Positions 20,236-29,739 of a stretch of DNA of 64,000 nt are shown here, piece by piece. The stretch spans positions 2,131,412-2,195,411 of the forward strand of contig CM074142.1 of assembly GCA_037178625.1 (NCBI GenBank), in the 5' to 3' direction. The DNA comes from Skeletonema tropicum. Taxonomy: Eukaryota; Bacillariophyta; Thalassiosirophyceae; Thalassiosirales; Thalassiosiraceae. Every line of letters starts with the position of its first letter. Position 1 is the stretch's first letter. The translations under genes and the position numbers were made by a program. Under the pieces are notes generated by a model. That model saw only the letters and a program-made list of their open reading frames with translations, was not told the DNA's origin and searched no databases.

Positions 20236-20989
20236 GACGGAAGACTGTCTGCTCTCGATAGGAAGTCAAGTTTGCTCGTTGCAATATTTTCATGATCTTG
20301 GTCGTCAATTGAAGGTGGTGATCTATGCTCATTTTCATCGTAATGGGTGGGAACCTTGTGGAAAGCTATAGCTACATCCATGTTTGGTTGCTCTTCATTC
20401 TATGATGATTGTGTGTGTTGCACATCACTGCAATGGACGGAAGAATTTTCTACAATATACTCCACCTGCTTCCCTAGGATGAAGTTGACGGTTCCTTTAA
20501 CAGCTTTATGCTTCAATTCAATTAACATCGGGTGGCTCAGTGTTCTGTTCCGTGCAAGGATGTTTGTTAAGGTCAAGCAACAATTGACGGAAGACTGTCT
20601 GCTCATGTAAGTGGAGTTGTTGTACCCCTTGCCCTACTTTAAACCTTTAAAGGTGAGTCCATTCCATGTAAACATATGACGATATTCTCAGAGTCAACCC
20701 TAAACTTTATTTTTACCACATTTATTTCATTTCATAGAACTAGCCTTCAGAATCATGATTCCAGATGGAATCACCCTCTGTTATCAGGTCTGTGACCTCC
20801 CTTCTTGATTCCATTCAGAATCATGATTCCGATCACAGTTCCTGTGTTGTGCCTCTAAAGAGAGGTGTATATATTTGCCAACCCAATTTGTTACATGGAT
20901 TTATGCGCTATATACAGGTGCGGTCGAGAGGCCAGTGCCCATCACAGTTCCTGTGTTGTGCCTCTAAAGAGAGGTGTATATATTTGCCA
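20236..20989 (+). repeat. Short direct repeats inside the Mutator-like element
   Basis: GACGGAAGACTGTCTGCTC occurs at 20236 and, with one change, at about 20586. A 49-bp unit starting ATCACAGTTCCTGTGTTGTG occurs at 20832 and 20941 (period 109). The palindromic AATCATGATT occurs twice nearby. The region 19444-21170 has no other recognised feature. Confidence 0.75.
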
Positions 20990-21169
20990 CTACCGATCCT
21001 ATAATTTCCTTCTTTCCAATTGAAATAATGTTATAATAAAGTTGCGGTGTTGGATAATTATGTGCGTGTTTGTGTCAAAGACTGTGCATCAGGTAAATTC
21101 ATTCATTTGTTATTATTGTTAATTTTATTATTGTTATTATATCACTAATAATATATCTTTCTTTATCTC

Positions 21170-21648
21170 CTACAGTATTAGTTGATTGATTGGGATGATA
21201 CCAAATTTGCATGGCATCCACCTCGGCTGGATTGGAATTACGCCAAGCGGGATTGTGACCGCGCCGTCCGCCTTAGGCACCGGCATGAAGTCATGGAATG
21301 CATTCATTTTAGGACGCCCTTTTGCTTCTGCAATGAAACCAGCCTTAATGGGCAACTCTGAGCTGTTGTCAACAATCCCCGAAGGCACAAGAAGCTCTCT
21401 TTTGCCGCCCTATTCAGCCTCTTGCTTCTATGGTCATGCTGCTATCTTCCCCAGCTTGGCATAACCAGGAGTGCTTGCTTCCAACCAAAGTGATGGGGTT
21501 GCACTGGACCTGCGCTACCATCATCGTCATCGATGGGACTCTGAGGAAGACAAGCAGATACGTGCGGAGAAAGCGACAGAGACACAACATATAATATTGA
21601 TGATAAAGTGTAACATTACAAACGAAACAAGTCCATGAAACGTCCAAG
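21170..21648 (-). other. Possible C-terminal exon remnant of the element's protein
   Basis: The minus-strand frame 21388-21170 reads LPIKAGFIAEAKGRPKMNAF. A KGRP-type basic patch is common near the C-terminus of Mutator-like transposases, but the match is short. The region lies downstream of the GTAAGT donor that ends the upstream exon. Treat as a guess. Confidence 0.25.
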
Positions 21649-21674
21649 TTAGGAAGTGATCAGTGCCCACTTAC

Positions 21675-22644
21675 CTTTCTCTGCCCACATAATAGATACG
21701 AACACATTCTGACTGGAATCAATCTTGCGTTCATTTCTATCATCTCGAACCATTTCAACAACTTCTGCCATGTTGGGATCAGCAGTGAGATCTGTCACAG
21801 TGGGAGATTCGTCTTCTACCAGGAAGCATTCACTAACTAGTCTGCAACCATCTTTCTCTTTGGAACCAATATCCCAAAAGACTGCATAGGCAATGTCTTT
21901 GTTTGCCTTGAAATCGTTAAGGACCCTGTCGATATCGCTGGAGAAAGTATCCCCATCCTGGGATACTTCCCGAAAGAGATAAGCAAACTTTCCTCTATTG
22001 ATCAGAAATCCAGTCTTCTTGAAAAAATACGCTTTGCAGATCCCTTCACCTGCTTGAGTATCATGTACGTTCTTCAATTCCTTCAAATCTTCCTTTTCCA
22101 AGTGTCGCAAAGGAACTCCGACATCAGTGAAGTTGTATTTCACATGACGACAATGATAGCAGTGGCCAGCGCATCGTAAAAGGGTAACATAATATCCCAG
22201 ACTGTCACACCTCACTGTAAACTTAAAGCCGCATTTTCCATTCGATATATCCTGGGTAGATCTTCTTCTAGGACCACTTCTTCCATTGATGCGCTCCCCC
22301 CTCTCTCCGTCATTGACAAGAATGGTTTTACGGTATTCCTCTTCAACACGCTTCCCCAGTTTGCTCTTGCTATTTGCATCATTCAACGAGTAACAAGAAA
22401 ACATTCGTCCTTTACCGTCTGAGCTGCTACCACTGCAGAAAACTGGGGATAGAGTAGCCCGTGATTGCCGTATAATGTAGCTCTTCAGGGCAAGCCATAC
22501 CTTATCCTTGGAATGGAATGCCATATCAAGATTCGTGGGGGGAGGAAACTCACTTGTACAAAAGTTCAACCTACTGTAACGAGTTTTCTGACCATTCAAG
22601 TATTCACAGATATCACTCCTCACTTGCCTTAGCTGCACCATCAA
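21675..22644 (-). CDS. Mutator-like element protein exon with FAR1-like zinc-finger segment
   Basis: Minus-strand frame of about 323 residues before a perfect splice donor (AAAG|GTAAGT, donor at 21674). Reading past it soon hits a stop at 21649. Residues about 136-168 contain KCGFKFTVRCDSLGYY and a C-x-H-x-x-H-x-x-H cluster (CAGHCYHCRHV). This is the spacing seen in WRKY-GCM1/FLYWCH/FAR1 DNA-binding domains that precede the catalytic core in Mutator-like transposases. The exon overlaps the upstream frame by 32 nt in a different phase, indicating a frameshift there. Confidence 0.55.
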
Positions 22645-23026
22645 GACTGGTCATAGGCACACATTGAAGAACAATGATTCCCTTCCAATCCTTTTCCGTG
22701 AGAAGATGCAATTCACTGTCCAACAAATCTTGATGAATTTCAGCAGGTGTCTTCTTGGATGGTGCACTTTTGTCTTCACTACTATTGTTGATGACTGGAG
22801 GAAAAGATGGCCGGGGAGGCGGGGGAGGCACTGTCCTATTAGAGCGGCGTGTGGGAGAAGACATCTCATCAAATGCAGTACTTAACATTGCAACCTCTTC
22901 ATCTTCCTCATTTGATGTATCAGAAGCATCGTCCATATGATGAATCCAATCGTCACTGCTGTCACCATCATCATCATTCCCAAGTATCACTGCCATGTCA
23001 TCCTTGGGCGTCTTGGGGGAATCCAT
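22613..23026 (-). CDS. N-terminal acidic part of the Mutator-like element protein
   Basis: The ATG at 23026 starts MDSPKTPKDDMAVILGN. The stretch is highly acidic (DDDGDSSDDW, SNEEDEE), followed by a proline run (VPPPPPRPSFPP) and a helical segment (HQDLLDSELHLLTEKDW). The frame ends at 22613, 32 nt into the next frame, which continues the protein in another phase. An indel or short unrecognised intron must join them. Function unknown apart from position within the element. Confidence 0.5.
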   Translation of the reverse strand: MDSPKTPKDDMAVILGNDDDGDSSDDWIHHMDDASDTSNEEDEEVAMLSTAFDEMSSPTRRSNRTVPPPPPRPSFPPVINNSSEDKSAPSKKTPAEIHQDLLDSELHLLTEKDWKGIIVLQCVPMTSLDGAAKASEE

Positions 23027-23274
23027 AATATGACAGACAAGATACAATTCGTAGGAAGTAAAAGTGTTGGTGTTGACTAACCCCTGTACATAAAATGAGT
23101 AATAAATCTTGTACTTAGTTACATTCAAAATACGATAATATGAAAAAATATAACCAGTAATAGCTCACCTAAATTGATTGTTATGGGAACTGCGGTGCGG
23201 AGTTATTTGGGACATCGACGCACCATGGTCGACGCACAAGTTGCTTTGTTGAACGGTGCCTACCTACGGTGGTG

Positions 23275-23435
23275 GCGGTGGTCGACGCACCTGCAGTTGC
23301 TTTCGAACGGTGCCTGCGGTGGTGGCGGTTGCTTTTTTCATTGAGATGCCTGTCTTTCCACCACACTACACATCGATCGGAGGGGAATAGTTGTGGTGAT
23401 GGACGGACCGTAAAGTACTATATATTATCAGGGTC
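23275..23435 (-). repeat. Right terminal inverted repeat of the Mutator-like element
   Basis: It mirrors 19282-19443. Extra GGTGGTGGCGGT and GTCGACGCAC modules just inside it (23219-23290) show local tandem expansion. Confidence 0.9.
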
Positions 23436-24160
23436 GATGTGTAGGACGTCTATACTGTCAAATCCGCCATGGTGGGTATGTTGGTCTAAAAGAGTGGATG
23501 GTGTTTGGCGATATGTACTAATTCCTATCGTGTCGCTAACCAAATGGCGCCATATTTGACTCGACTCGCCTCAAAATCCAATCCCACGATGGCCAAAAGT
23601 GCTCCTATACGGAGGCTGATATCCACACAAGGCAAAGATATAACACCACCAAACTTTGGGGATTTCTATTGGGGGTATAGACAAAGGTATTTGATCAATA
23701 TTGGATGGAATATAATAGGTTTGAAATTCAAATATCTGGGGTGTGCCCCCCCTAATATATGATGGCGAACCAATTATAGTTATAGTTATAGTATCCTCGT
23801 TATTGTTACTGAAGACATTCAACTCCGTGCACATCTAAATCTACAAACATCTCTCTAGAGAGAGATGTACACAGGTGCTCTGCATTTTGTGAATCGAACT
23901 GATGAAATAATTCACCCGAATCCGTCATGCAGTACAATACCTCCTTAAGAGAGGCCCTTTTCTCTGATGACTTGTCTCTAAGAAGTCAAAAACATGCGTA
24001 GGAACTGATACAAAAAAGCGCGGCCTTTCTGTCAATTTGCTCATGAACTAATCCAACATGCTCGGCTATCCAATACAACGGGGCAAGATGTCGCTGTAGT
24101 TTGCCACTTGATGAATATATTTCAATACATGCCGATAGATGTAAGGTAGACGACAGAGCC
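23436..24160. other. Intergenic, no gene recognised
   Basis: Only short unsupported frames. Confidence 0.4.
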
Positions 24161-24560
24161 GAGAGCGATGAGGTGGAGGACGAACTTTGTGTCCAGGCCA
24201 ATACGCGCTACAAATCAACATGCAAGCAGTCATCACGATGATGGCCGACGAAGACAAGACACACGTGAGAACTGAATCATCAATTCTGGATCGTCGTTCG
24301 GAGAATGAGCAAATCAAAGTGAAGGTAGGCTATTATGCCTAAGTACTTCACTACTGAGACAATCTAAGACAGGCGCAAATAAAAAGAGCCAAGGCAAATT
24401 TCGTCAGCTAGCTTGGCGCTAGATATTTTTAAATTGCCCTCCTCATCGTTGATTGTCAGAGCAGACAAATAATGATGAATAATGAATAATGAGTTCTCTC
24501 AAGAAAGTTCGACGTCGACTTCGCTATCATTAACGCCCAGCAGGCTTTCAATCGTTGAAT
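24161..24560 (+). repeat. Dispersed direct repeat, copy 2
   Basis: Partner of 15010-15330. This copy carries an extra about 60 bp between its two conserved blocks. Confidence 0.85.
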
Positions 24561-24693
24561 TCGCTCATTCAGTTCATCATTCCACCACCGCCACCATCAT
24601 TGATATCATCCAACAGGCTCACTTCTCACTTCTTTACTGGCGGCGGTGGTGAAATGAATTAGATACAAACAATAATATCAACAATCATCCTCT

Positions 24694-24731
24694 CACCACC
24701 GCCACAATCATCATCTTTGTGGCGGTGGTGA
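24694..24731. repeat. Perfect 14-bp-arm hairpin
   Basis: CACCACCGCCACAA, a 9-nt loop, then TTGTGGCGGTGGTG. Looser versions of the same arms (ACCACCGCCACC; GGCGGCGGTGGTG) flank it at about 24583 and 24640, and another at 47448-47480. Downstream, GTGAGCCGCTAGGCGAGGG (24751) and GTGAGCCGCAAGGCGAGGG (24921) form a direct pair. Confidence 0.8.
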
Positions 24732-25177
24732 ATGATAATGATTGTGGCGAGTGAGCCGCTAGGCGAGGGAGCGCGCATCTTGGATTATTGTTATACTGTA
24801 ATGGAAGATACATTACACAACAATGAAATAGCGAGTGAGCTGACGGACAGCAATGATATTTTAACAATATTTGACAGCGATGATATTATTGACAATGATG
24901 GCGGCAAGAACAAAAGCTAGTGAGCCGCAAGGCGAGGGAGTGGAATATTGATATTATTGATGTTGACAATGGTATTAGTGGTAGTGGTGGAAATCATTTT
25001 TGTTCATTTTGTTGAAATTCCGAAATTGTGAGGCGGATTCTGCGCTGGGGCTGACTTTCTAGGGGTCGATTTAGTTGAGTACATTTGACAAAGGATCGAT
25101 ATTTGGTCTCAGTAGTATGCCCAATCGATAGAGCGCAATGAGAGGATTCAACTGTTTGGTCGAATCGTCTTGATTGG

Positions 25178-25549
25178 ATGGGAAGAAAAAGAGTTATCGA
25201 GGAAAAGGAGGTGAATGAGGATGAATATGGTAAAGGATCTGGTCTTGAAACTACAACCAATCGATCGATAGAGTTCGACGAGAGGATTCCAATTCGTCAC
25301 TCATTGCCTTCTTATGACCAATTCAAGACAAGATACAATATCAATGATGTAGTGAATCTCTGCCAAGTGGAAGGAATGATAAAGCAAGTATTCTTCTACA
25401 GTCATAATTTCGCCCATCGCGTTTTAATCAGTGTTATATTATCATTATTGATCATCATCTTCTTCTTCATTACACACACACTATCTCTCATTGAAAATCA
25501 TCATTCCAGCAGGCAGATATCAGTTTATTGTCATGTGTATTCTTTTTAG
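25178..25549 (+). CDS. Hypothetical small protein with one membrane segment
   Basis: A 123-residue frame from ATG 25178 with a charged N-terminus (MGRKRVIEEKEVNEDEYG) and a hydrophobic segment (VILSLLIIIFFFITHTLSL). No homologue is recognised. The DNA at 25110-25345 is related to part of the 286-bp tandem units at 48 kb (GATAGAGC...GATGAGAG...AGACAAGATAC), so the frame may be fortuitous within a repeat. Confidence 0.25.
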   Translation: MGRKRVIEEKEVNEDEYGKGSGLETTTNRSIEFDERIPIRHSLPSYDQFKTRYNINDVVNLCQVEGMIKQVFFYSHNFAHRVLISVILSLLIIIFFFITHTLSLIENHHSSRQISVYCHVYSF

Positions 25550-25999
25550 AATCATTCTTGACGAGCAATTCTTCTTCATCTTCATCACATTATCATGGCT
25601 GTTCTCCTCCGCCTTCACTTGAACTTGAACCGCTGCCACCGTCGAAGAAGAAGTCACTTCTTCTTCTTTACCAGCCTTCTCAGCCGGCAGCCTGCAACTA
25701 TTTGTAGACCTAACGGATGAATGGTAGGATGGGGCTTGATTCTCTACGATAGAGATTCCTTGCTACTTTTTAGCTTTGTGCTTGTAGCATTCTTGCTTTC
25801 TTACTTACGGGGGATAACCCAAAACACTGTTCAATTCTCATCCACAAGAATTGAATAGTAGTGTCGTGTTTAGAGGGGGTAACCTTAAGAATCAGCTACC
25901 CCCGACTGACCCTCTTTTTTGCGCCAACGAATCACTCACCAAGCCAACACATAAGTACATTACATACCTTCATTGATTGATGGATAGACGGCAAGTTTT

Positions 26000-26668
26000 A
26001 TGAATAGGTCAAAAGCTAGAGAGTCAGAGTCGTCAAGCAGAGGAGGCAATATCAAGATGAAGAAGACTGGTCTACTCATAGCGACGGTTGTTGCCATCAT
26101 CAGCCTCTCATTGCAGGATGTATCCGCGTTTTCCACGGGAGTACAACATGTTGCTTCCTACAGCAGGTTAGAATACTTCCAACCCATCATCTCAACTCAT
26201 CACGGTAGAGTTCCAGCTTGTGGCCGCATCCATAAACAGACAATTCCATCACTATTACTTCAAGCCACCAATGCAAATGAAGATAATGACACTACCTCAC
26301 AAACACCTCTATGTGACCTACAAACATTTCTCCGCCTATGCAATCTAGTACAAAGCGGAGGCGAGGCAAAAAACGTCATTCAAAACTCGCAATGTCTTCT
26401 AAACGATATTGTCGAAACTCGCAGAAGTAAAAAGTTATTTCCGGGCGACACAGTAACTTTTGGAAATGCCACCAATTTGGATGTAGCAACCGAGGTGAAG
26501 AAGAAGGGGTATGTATACAAACCAAAGGTGAAGAAGGTGAAGCCTTTGCCGAGAGTTGATGCAGATGGTAATTTGGAATTTGGGGGGAGGTATCGAAGTG
26601 AAGAGTGGAGGGCGGAGCGGAAGTTGAAGAAGGAGGAACGGAAGAGGAAGAATCAGGGATCTAGGTGA
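26000..26668 (+). CDS. Plastid-type S4 RNA-binding domain protein, copy 2
   Basis: 222 residues from ATG 26000. It is almost identical to the protein at 9470-10141, apart from the loss of one serine codon (SYSRLEY versus SYSSRLEY) and N-to-K at residue 5. It has the same signal peptide with VSA-FS junction, S4 core and basic tail. Upstream DNA differs from copy 1 beyond 8 bp before the start codon, so the two copies are likely under different promoters. One may be the parental locus; the sequence does not say which. Confidence 0.8.
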   Translation: MNRSKARESESSSRGGNIKMKKTGLLIATVVAIISLSLQDVSAFSTGVQHVASYSRLEYFQPIISTHHGRVPACGRIHKQTIPSLLLQATNANEDNDTTSQTPLCDLQTFLRLCNLVQSGGEAKNVIQNSQCLLNDIVETRRSKKLFPGDTVTFGNATNLDVATEVKKKGYVYKPKVKKVKPLPRVDADGNLEFGGRYRSEEWRAERKLKKEERKRKNQGSR

Positions 26669-26826
26669 ATATTGCTGCGGTTATTTGTAATATTGAAATG
26701 ACGTATTTTTTGGAAGGCAAGCATCAAACACCAATAACTTATTCCGCCATCTTCTTGTGAATGAGGAAGAGCATATGCAGCCACTTCGTTCGATATAGTA
26801 GTATATAGACTTCTACTTTTATTTCT

Positions 26827-27985
26827 CAATCCTTGATTTCAGCTCTTTGACTTCAAGCTTGAGCTCGTCGACTTCATCTCCCAACGCTTGATTTCGTTCA
26901 TTCAATAGATCATTCACATCCACCAGCAATAAAGCTATCCCCTTGATCATTTTGCGCAATCAAGTTGTCCTTGTCGAAATCTTCGCAATCGACAATCGCT
27001 GCAACAACGTTGGGAGCATCCATTACAATGGAAATACCCATAACTATACATACACATTAAACAGGACACTGCATTACAATCTTTACATTGAGAGCAGTCG
27101 TGAGCGCGCTGAACACAATCTGAGCAGATCTTCTCATTGCATGAGAGACATTCATGTTTGTAGCAATCATTACAATTCATTTCTCCACAACTGCGACATT
27201 CAGATAGCTCTGTACAGTCTACGCAGTAGTCTCGATCACATGTGTCGCAGCAGCAGCAGCAGTACTTATAGCATTCTCTCCGTCTCTATATCAATATAGC
27301 AGCCGCAGCAATAGTGTTTCAAACAACCATAACAGGTATAAAGCTGGCATCCATAGTTCACATCGCTTGTTTCACTTTCAATCCATTGATCTTCACGGGG
27401 GAGTGATTGATCTGTTCCAAGCATCTGATCTCTTCCCGATTCCTCCACATTTGATTGTATCTTCCAAGGAAGGCATGGAACTCGGAGTGGGTGGATCGTC
27501 CCTTAATCCATTTTTTGGGGGAAACTATGTATTTCATCAAACAGCCCTCACCGTCAGTGATGCTGTCAAGAATTAGGAGCACATGATCATATGATAGTCG
27601 CGACTCTTTGTGCAACCTTTGACTTTCATGCTCTCCAACTAGACTTAGATCAATCTGCTCGGTTATTGTCGATCCACGAAGCGGTTGTAATCCGGCGACC
27701 GTAAAATTGATACAATTAGTTAGCCTCAATCTTTTCACGTTATTGACGGCATCGATGCACAGCAGCACCTTCTCGATATCATCATCTGATAGCCTCACTG
27801 CCAGATCTGTTTCGATCTCCCCGAAATCTAGAATGTCCCATTGATTGCCAACGATAGCCGATCTCCTCTCGTTGGATGTGACAGCTGAATTTTTATCCAA
27901 TGCGATGGCGAAGAGCGCATTTGATGGAGCGGCCAGAAAACTAGCTGCATGTGCTAATATTCCACTCGGTAGATCAGTGAGGCGG
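26827..27985 (-). pseudogene. F-box/LRR/Cys-rich family member with multiple frameshifts
   Basis: Minus strand. RLTDLPSGILAHAASFLAAP at about 27980 lacks an upstream ATG because the preceding sequence is the 3' end of another family member. The frame 27900-27358 carries the linker and LRR unit. It breaks at about 27412, where one base is missing relative to 10.64 kb. 27448-27266 continues CYGCLKHYC, a CAGCAGCAGCAG expansion at about 27250 disturbs the array, and 27180-26947 gives CSDCVQRAHDCSQC. Coiled-coil codons lie near 26830-26880. Clearly inactive as written. Confidence 0.82.
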
Positions 27986-28006
27986 CTAGCGTCTCTAAAA
28001 GAGCAA

Positions 28007-29314
28007 TCATCCCAAGTTCCTTGATCTCATCTCCTTGATACTCCTATCAAGCTTCAGCTCTTTGATCTCACGCTTCAGCTCTTCCATGTCAAGCTTCAGC
28101 TGAGAATTTTCTTCTTCCAATTGCTTCCGCACTAAACTCTCGCCCACGCACCAGTAAAGGGGCGATTCGTTTGAAACATTCTGTACAATTCTGTTGTCCC
28201 TGTCGGTATCTTTGCAATCGACAATCATCGCAACAATGGACATGGCATTGCCAACACGCGTTAGAAACATCACTTTCTTCGACATCGTTGCAGTCTTGGC
28301 AATAGCATTTTTTATTGCAATACCCACATCTATAGATTTCAAGAGGCTTCCCTCTACGCAGCAGTGCAAGCAGATCTTTTTTCATGGCATATGTGACATT
28401 CGTGTTGGTCGCAATCATTGCAGTTTATTCTCCCACAAAAATGGCATTCTATCATCTTCAAACAGACCTCACAGTAGTCTCGATCACATGTGTCGCAGCA
28501 ATCTATCATGTACTTCTCTCCTCTCCATCAATATAGCAATCGTAGCAGTAGTGTTTGAAACAACCATAACAGGTGTGAAACTGGACTCCATAGTGCGAAT
28601 CATATAGTGGCGAGTTTCAATCCATCGATCTTCAAAGGGGGAGTGATTGAATACATTCCAAGCATCTGATCGCTTCCCGATTCCCACACATTTGATTGTA
28701 TCTCAAAATGAAGTGATGGAGCTCAGAGTCGGCAGAAGGTTCCTTTTTCCACACAGATGGAAATTCTATGTATTTTCACAAACAGCCCTCACTTGCGTGC
28801 AATTATACTGTCTTAAATTGGGAGCACATGATCACATGATAGTCGCGACTCTTGCTACAACCTTGGACTTGCATGCTCCCCGACAATACTGAGATCAATT
28901 TGTTTAATTATTGTCGATCCACCACGAAGCGGCTCCAATCTAGCGCCAGTGATTTTTGTGCAATTAGCTAACTTCAATCTTTTCACATTATTCATAGCAT
29001 CGATGCACAGCAACATCTTCTCGATGTCATCGTCAGTAATCTTCGCCGCCGACTGCTTTTCAATCTCTCCAAAATCGAGAGTGTCCCATTGATTGCCAAC
29101 GATGGCCGAGCTTCTCTCACTTCTCACTGGGTGAATTTTTATCTAATAATGCCACGGCGAAGAGTGCCTTCGATGGAGCGGCCAGAAAAGTAGCAGCATG
29201 CGCTAATATTCCGCTCGGTAGATGAGTGAGGGATTGAGGAGAGCTATCGACAGCGGTTATCCGCCTTCTTTTGGCATCGGGAGAGGGGAGAGGGTGCTTC
29301 GTCCGCCATGGCAT
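28007..29314 (-). pseudogene. F-box/LRR/Cys-rich family member with several frameshifts
   Basis: The ATG at 29314 gives MPWRTKHPLPSPDAKRRRI and the F-box-like LPSGILAHAATFLAAPSKAL, then the frame breaks near 29130. 29127-28855 holds LDFGEIEKQSAAKI and the LRR unit. The next part contains the same GCACGCAAGTGAG disruption as at 6.06 kb. The cysteine array is in pieces between 28687 and 28089. The coiled coil (LEEENSQLKLDMEELKREI) ends in RSRNLG at about 28010. It abuts the next relic directly. Confidence 0.82.
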
Positions 29315-29739
29315 GGGTGTCGGTGGTCGGTGGTGGGTATTGACTATAGGAGTATTGTGAGAAACTGCAAAAACGGTAGTACCTTATGATTACGTACTAT
29401 CCACTTCAGTACATACTTAGTATATAACTATGTATATAGAGAGGAGGAGTCAATTCAAAATGATAAATAAATAAATGTGGTACCGCTTTGCAATTAGGTG
29501 GGACCTGTAGTACCGGTTGATTACGTACTATGTATCTAGTTTAGACCGTCATCGTTGATCGTTGCTTCCCCAAAATAAAAACGACCATGGCGCGGCGGCT
29601 GCGCGGCGGACATCAACGCCATATCTATCAACTGAAAGACAATCACAATAAACTTACTGAAGACAGCCATCAATCAGTATCATCAACTGTACTCGACGAT
29701 CATTAATTAAAATCACTAACTACTAATTTATTTCAAAAA
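29315..29739. promoter_or_regulatory. Divergent spacer upstream of cullin-3
   Basis: 425 bp, AT-rich. A direct repeat of GTAGTACC...GATTACGTACTAT occurs at about 29376 and 29507. Confidence 0.45.

Larger units (their letters stand above)
19282..23435. mobile_element. Mutator-like TIR element, probably non-autonomous
   Basis: Long terminal inverted repeats (19282-19443 and about 23275-23435), both starting GACCCTGATAATATATAGTA when read inward, bound 4,154 bp. Long arms and an internal gene with a FAR1/WRKY-GCM1-like zinc-finger segment fit Mutator-like elements. No 9-bp target duplication is visible at the edges. The catalytic DDE region was not found, so the element may be deleted internally or spread over short exons. 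Confidence 0.72.
25992..28525 (+). repeat. Segmental duplication A, copy 2 (partner 9460-11745)
   Basis: It starts GGCAAGTTTTATGAATAGG and runs through the S4 gene and into the second F-box-family relic. It retains the about 260 bp missing from the other copy. The direct orientation and about 16.5 kb spacing place it as an interspersed duplication. Confidence 0.88.

Noticed and set aside
19273..23444. A 9-bp target-site duplication around the Mutator-like element
   Set aside because: The flanks GGAATTATG and GATGTGTAG do not match; no convincing duplication of another length was found.
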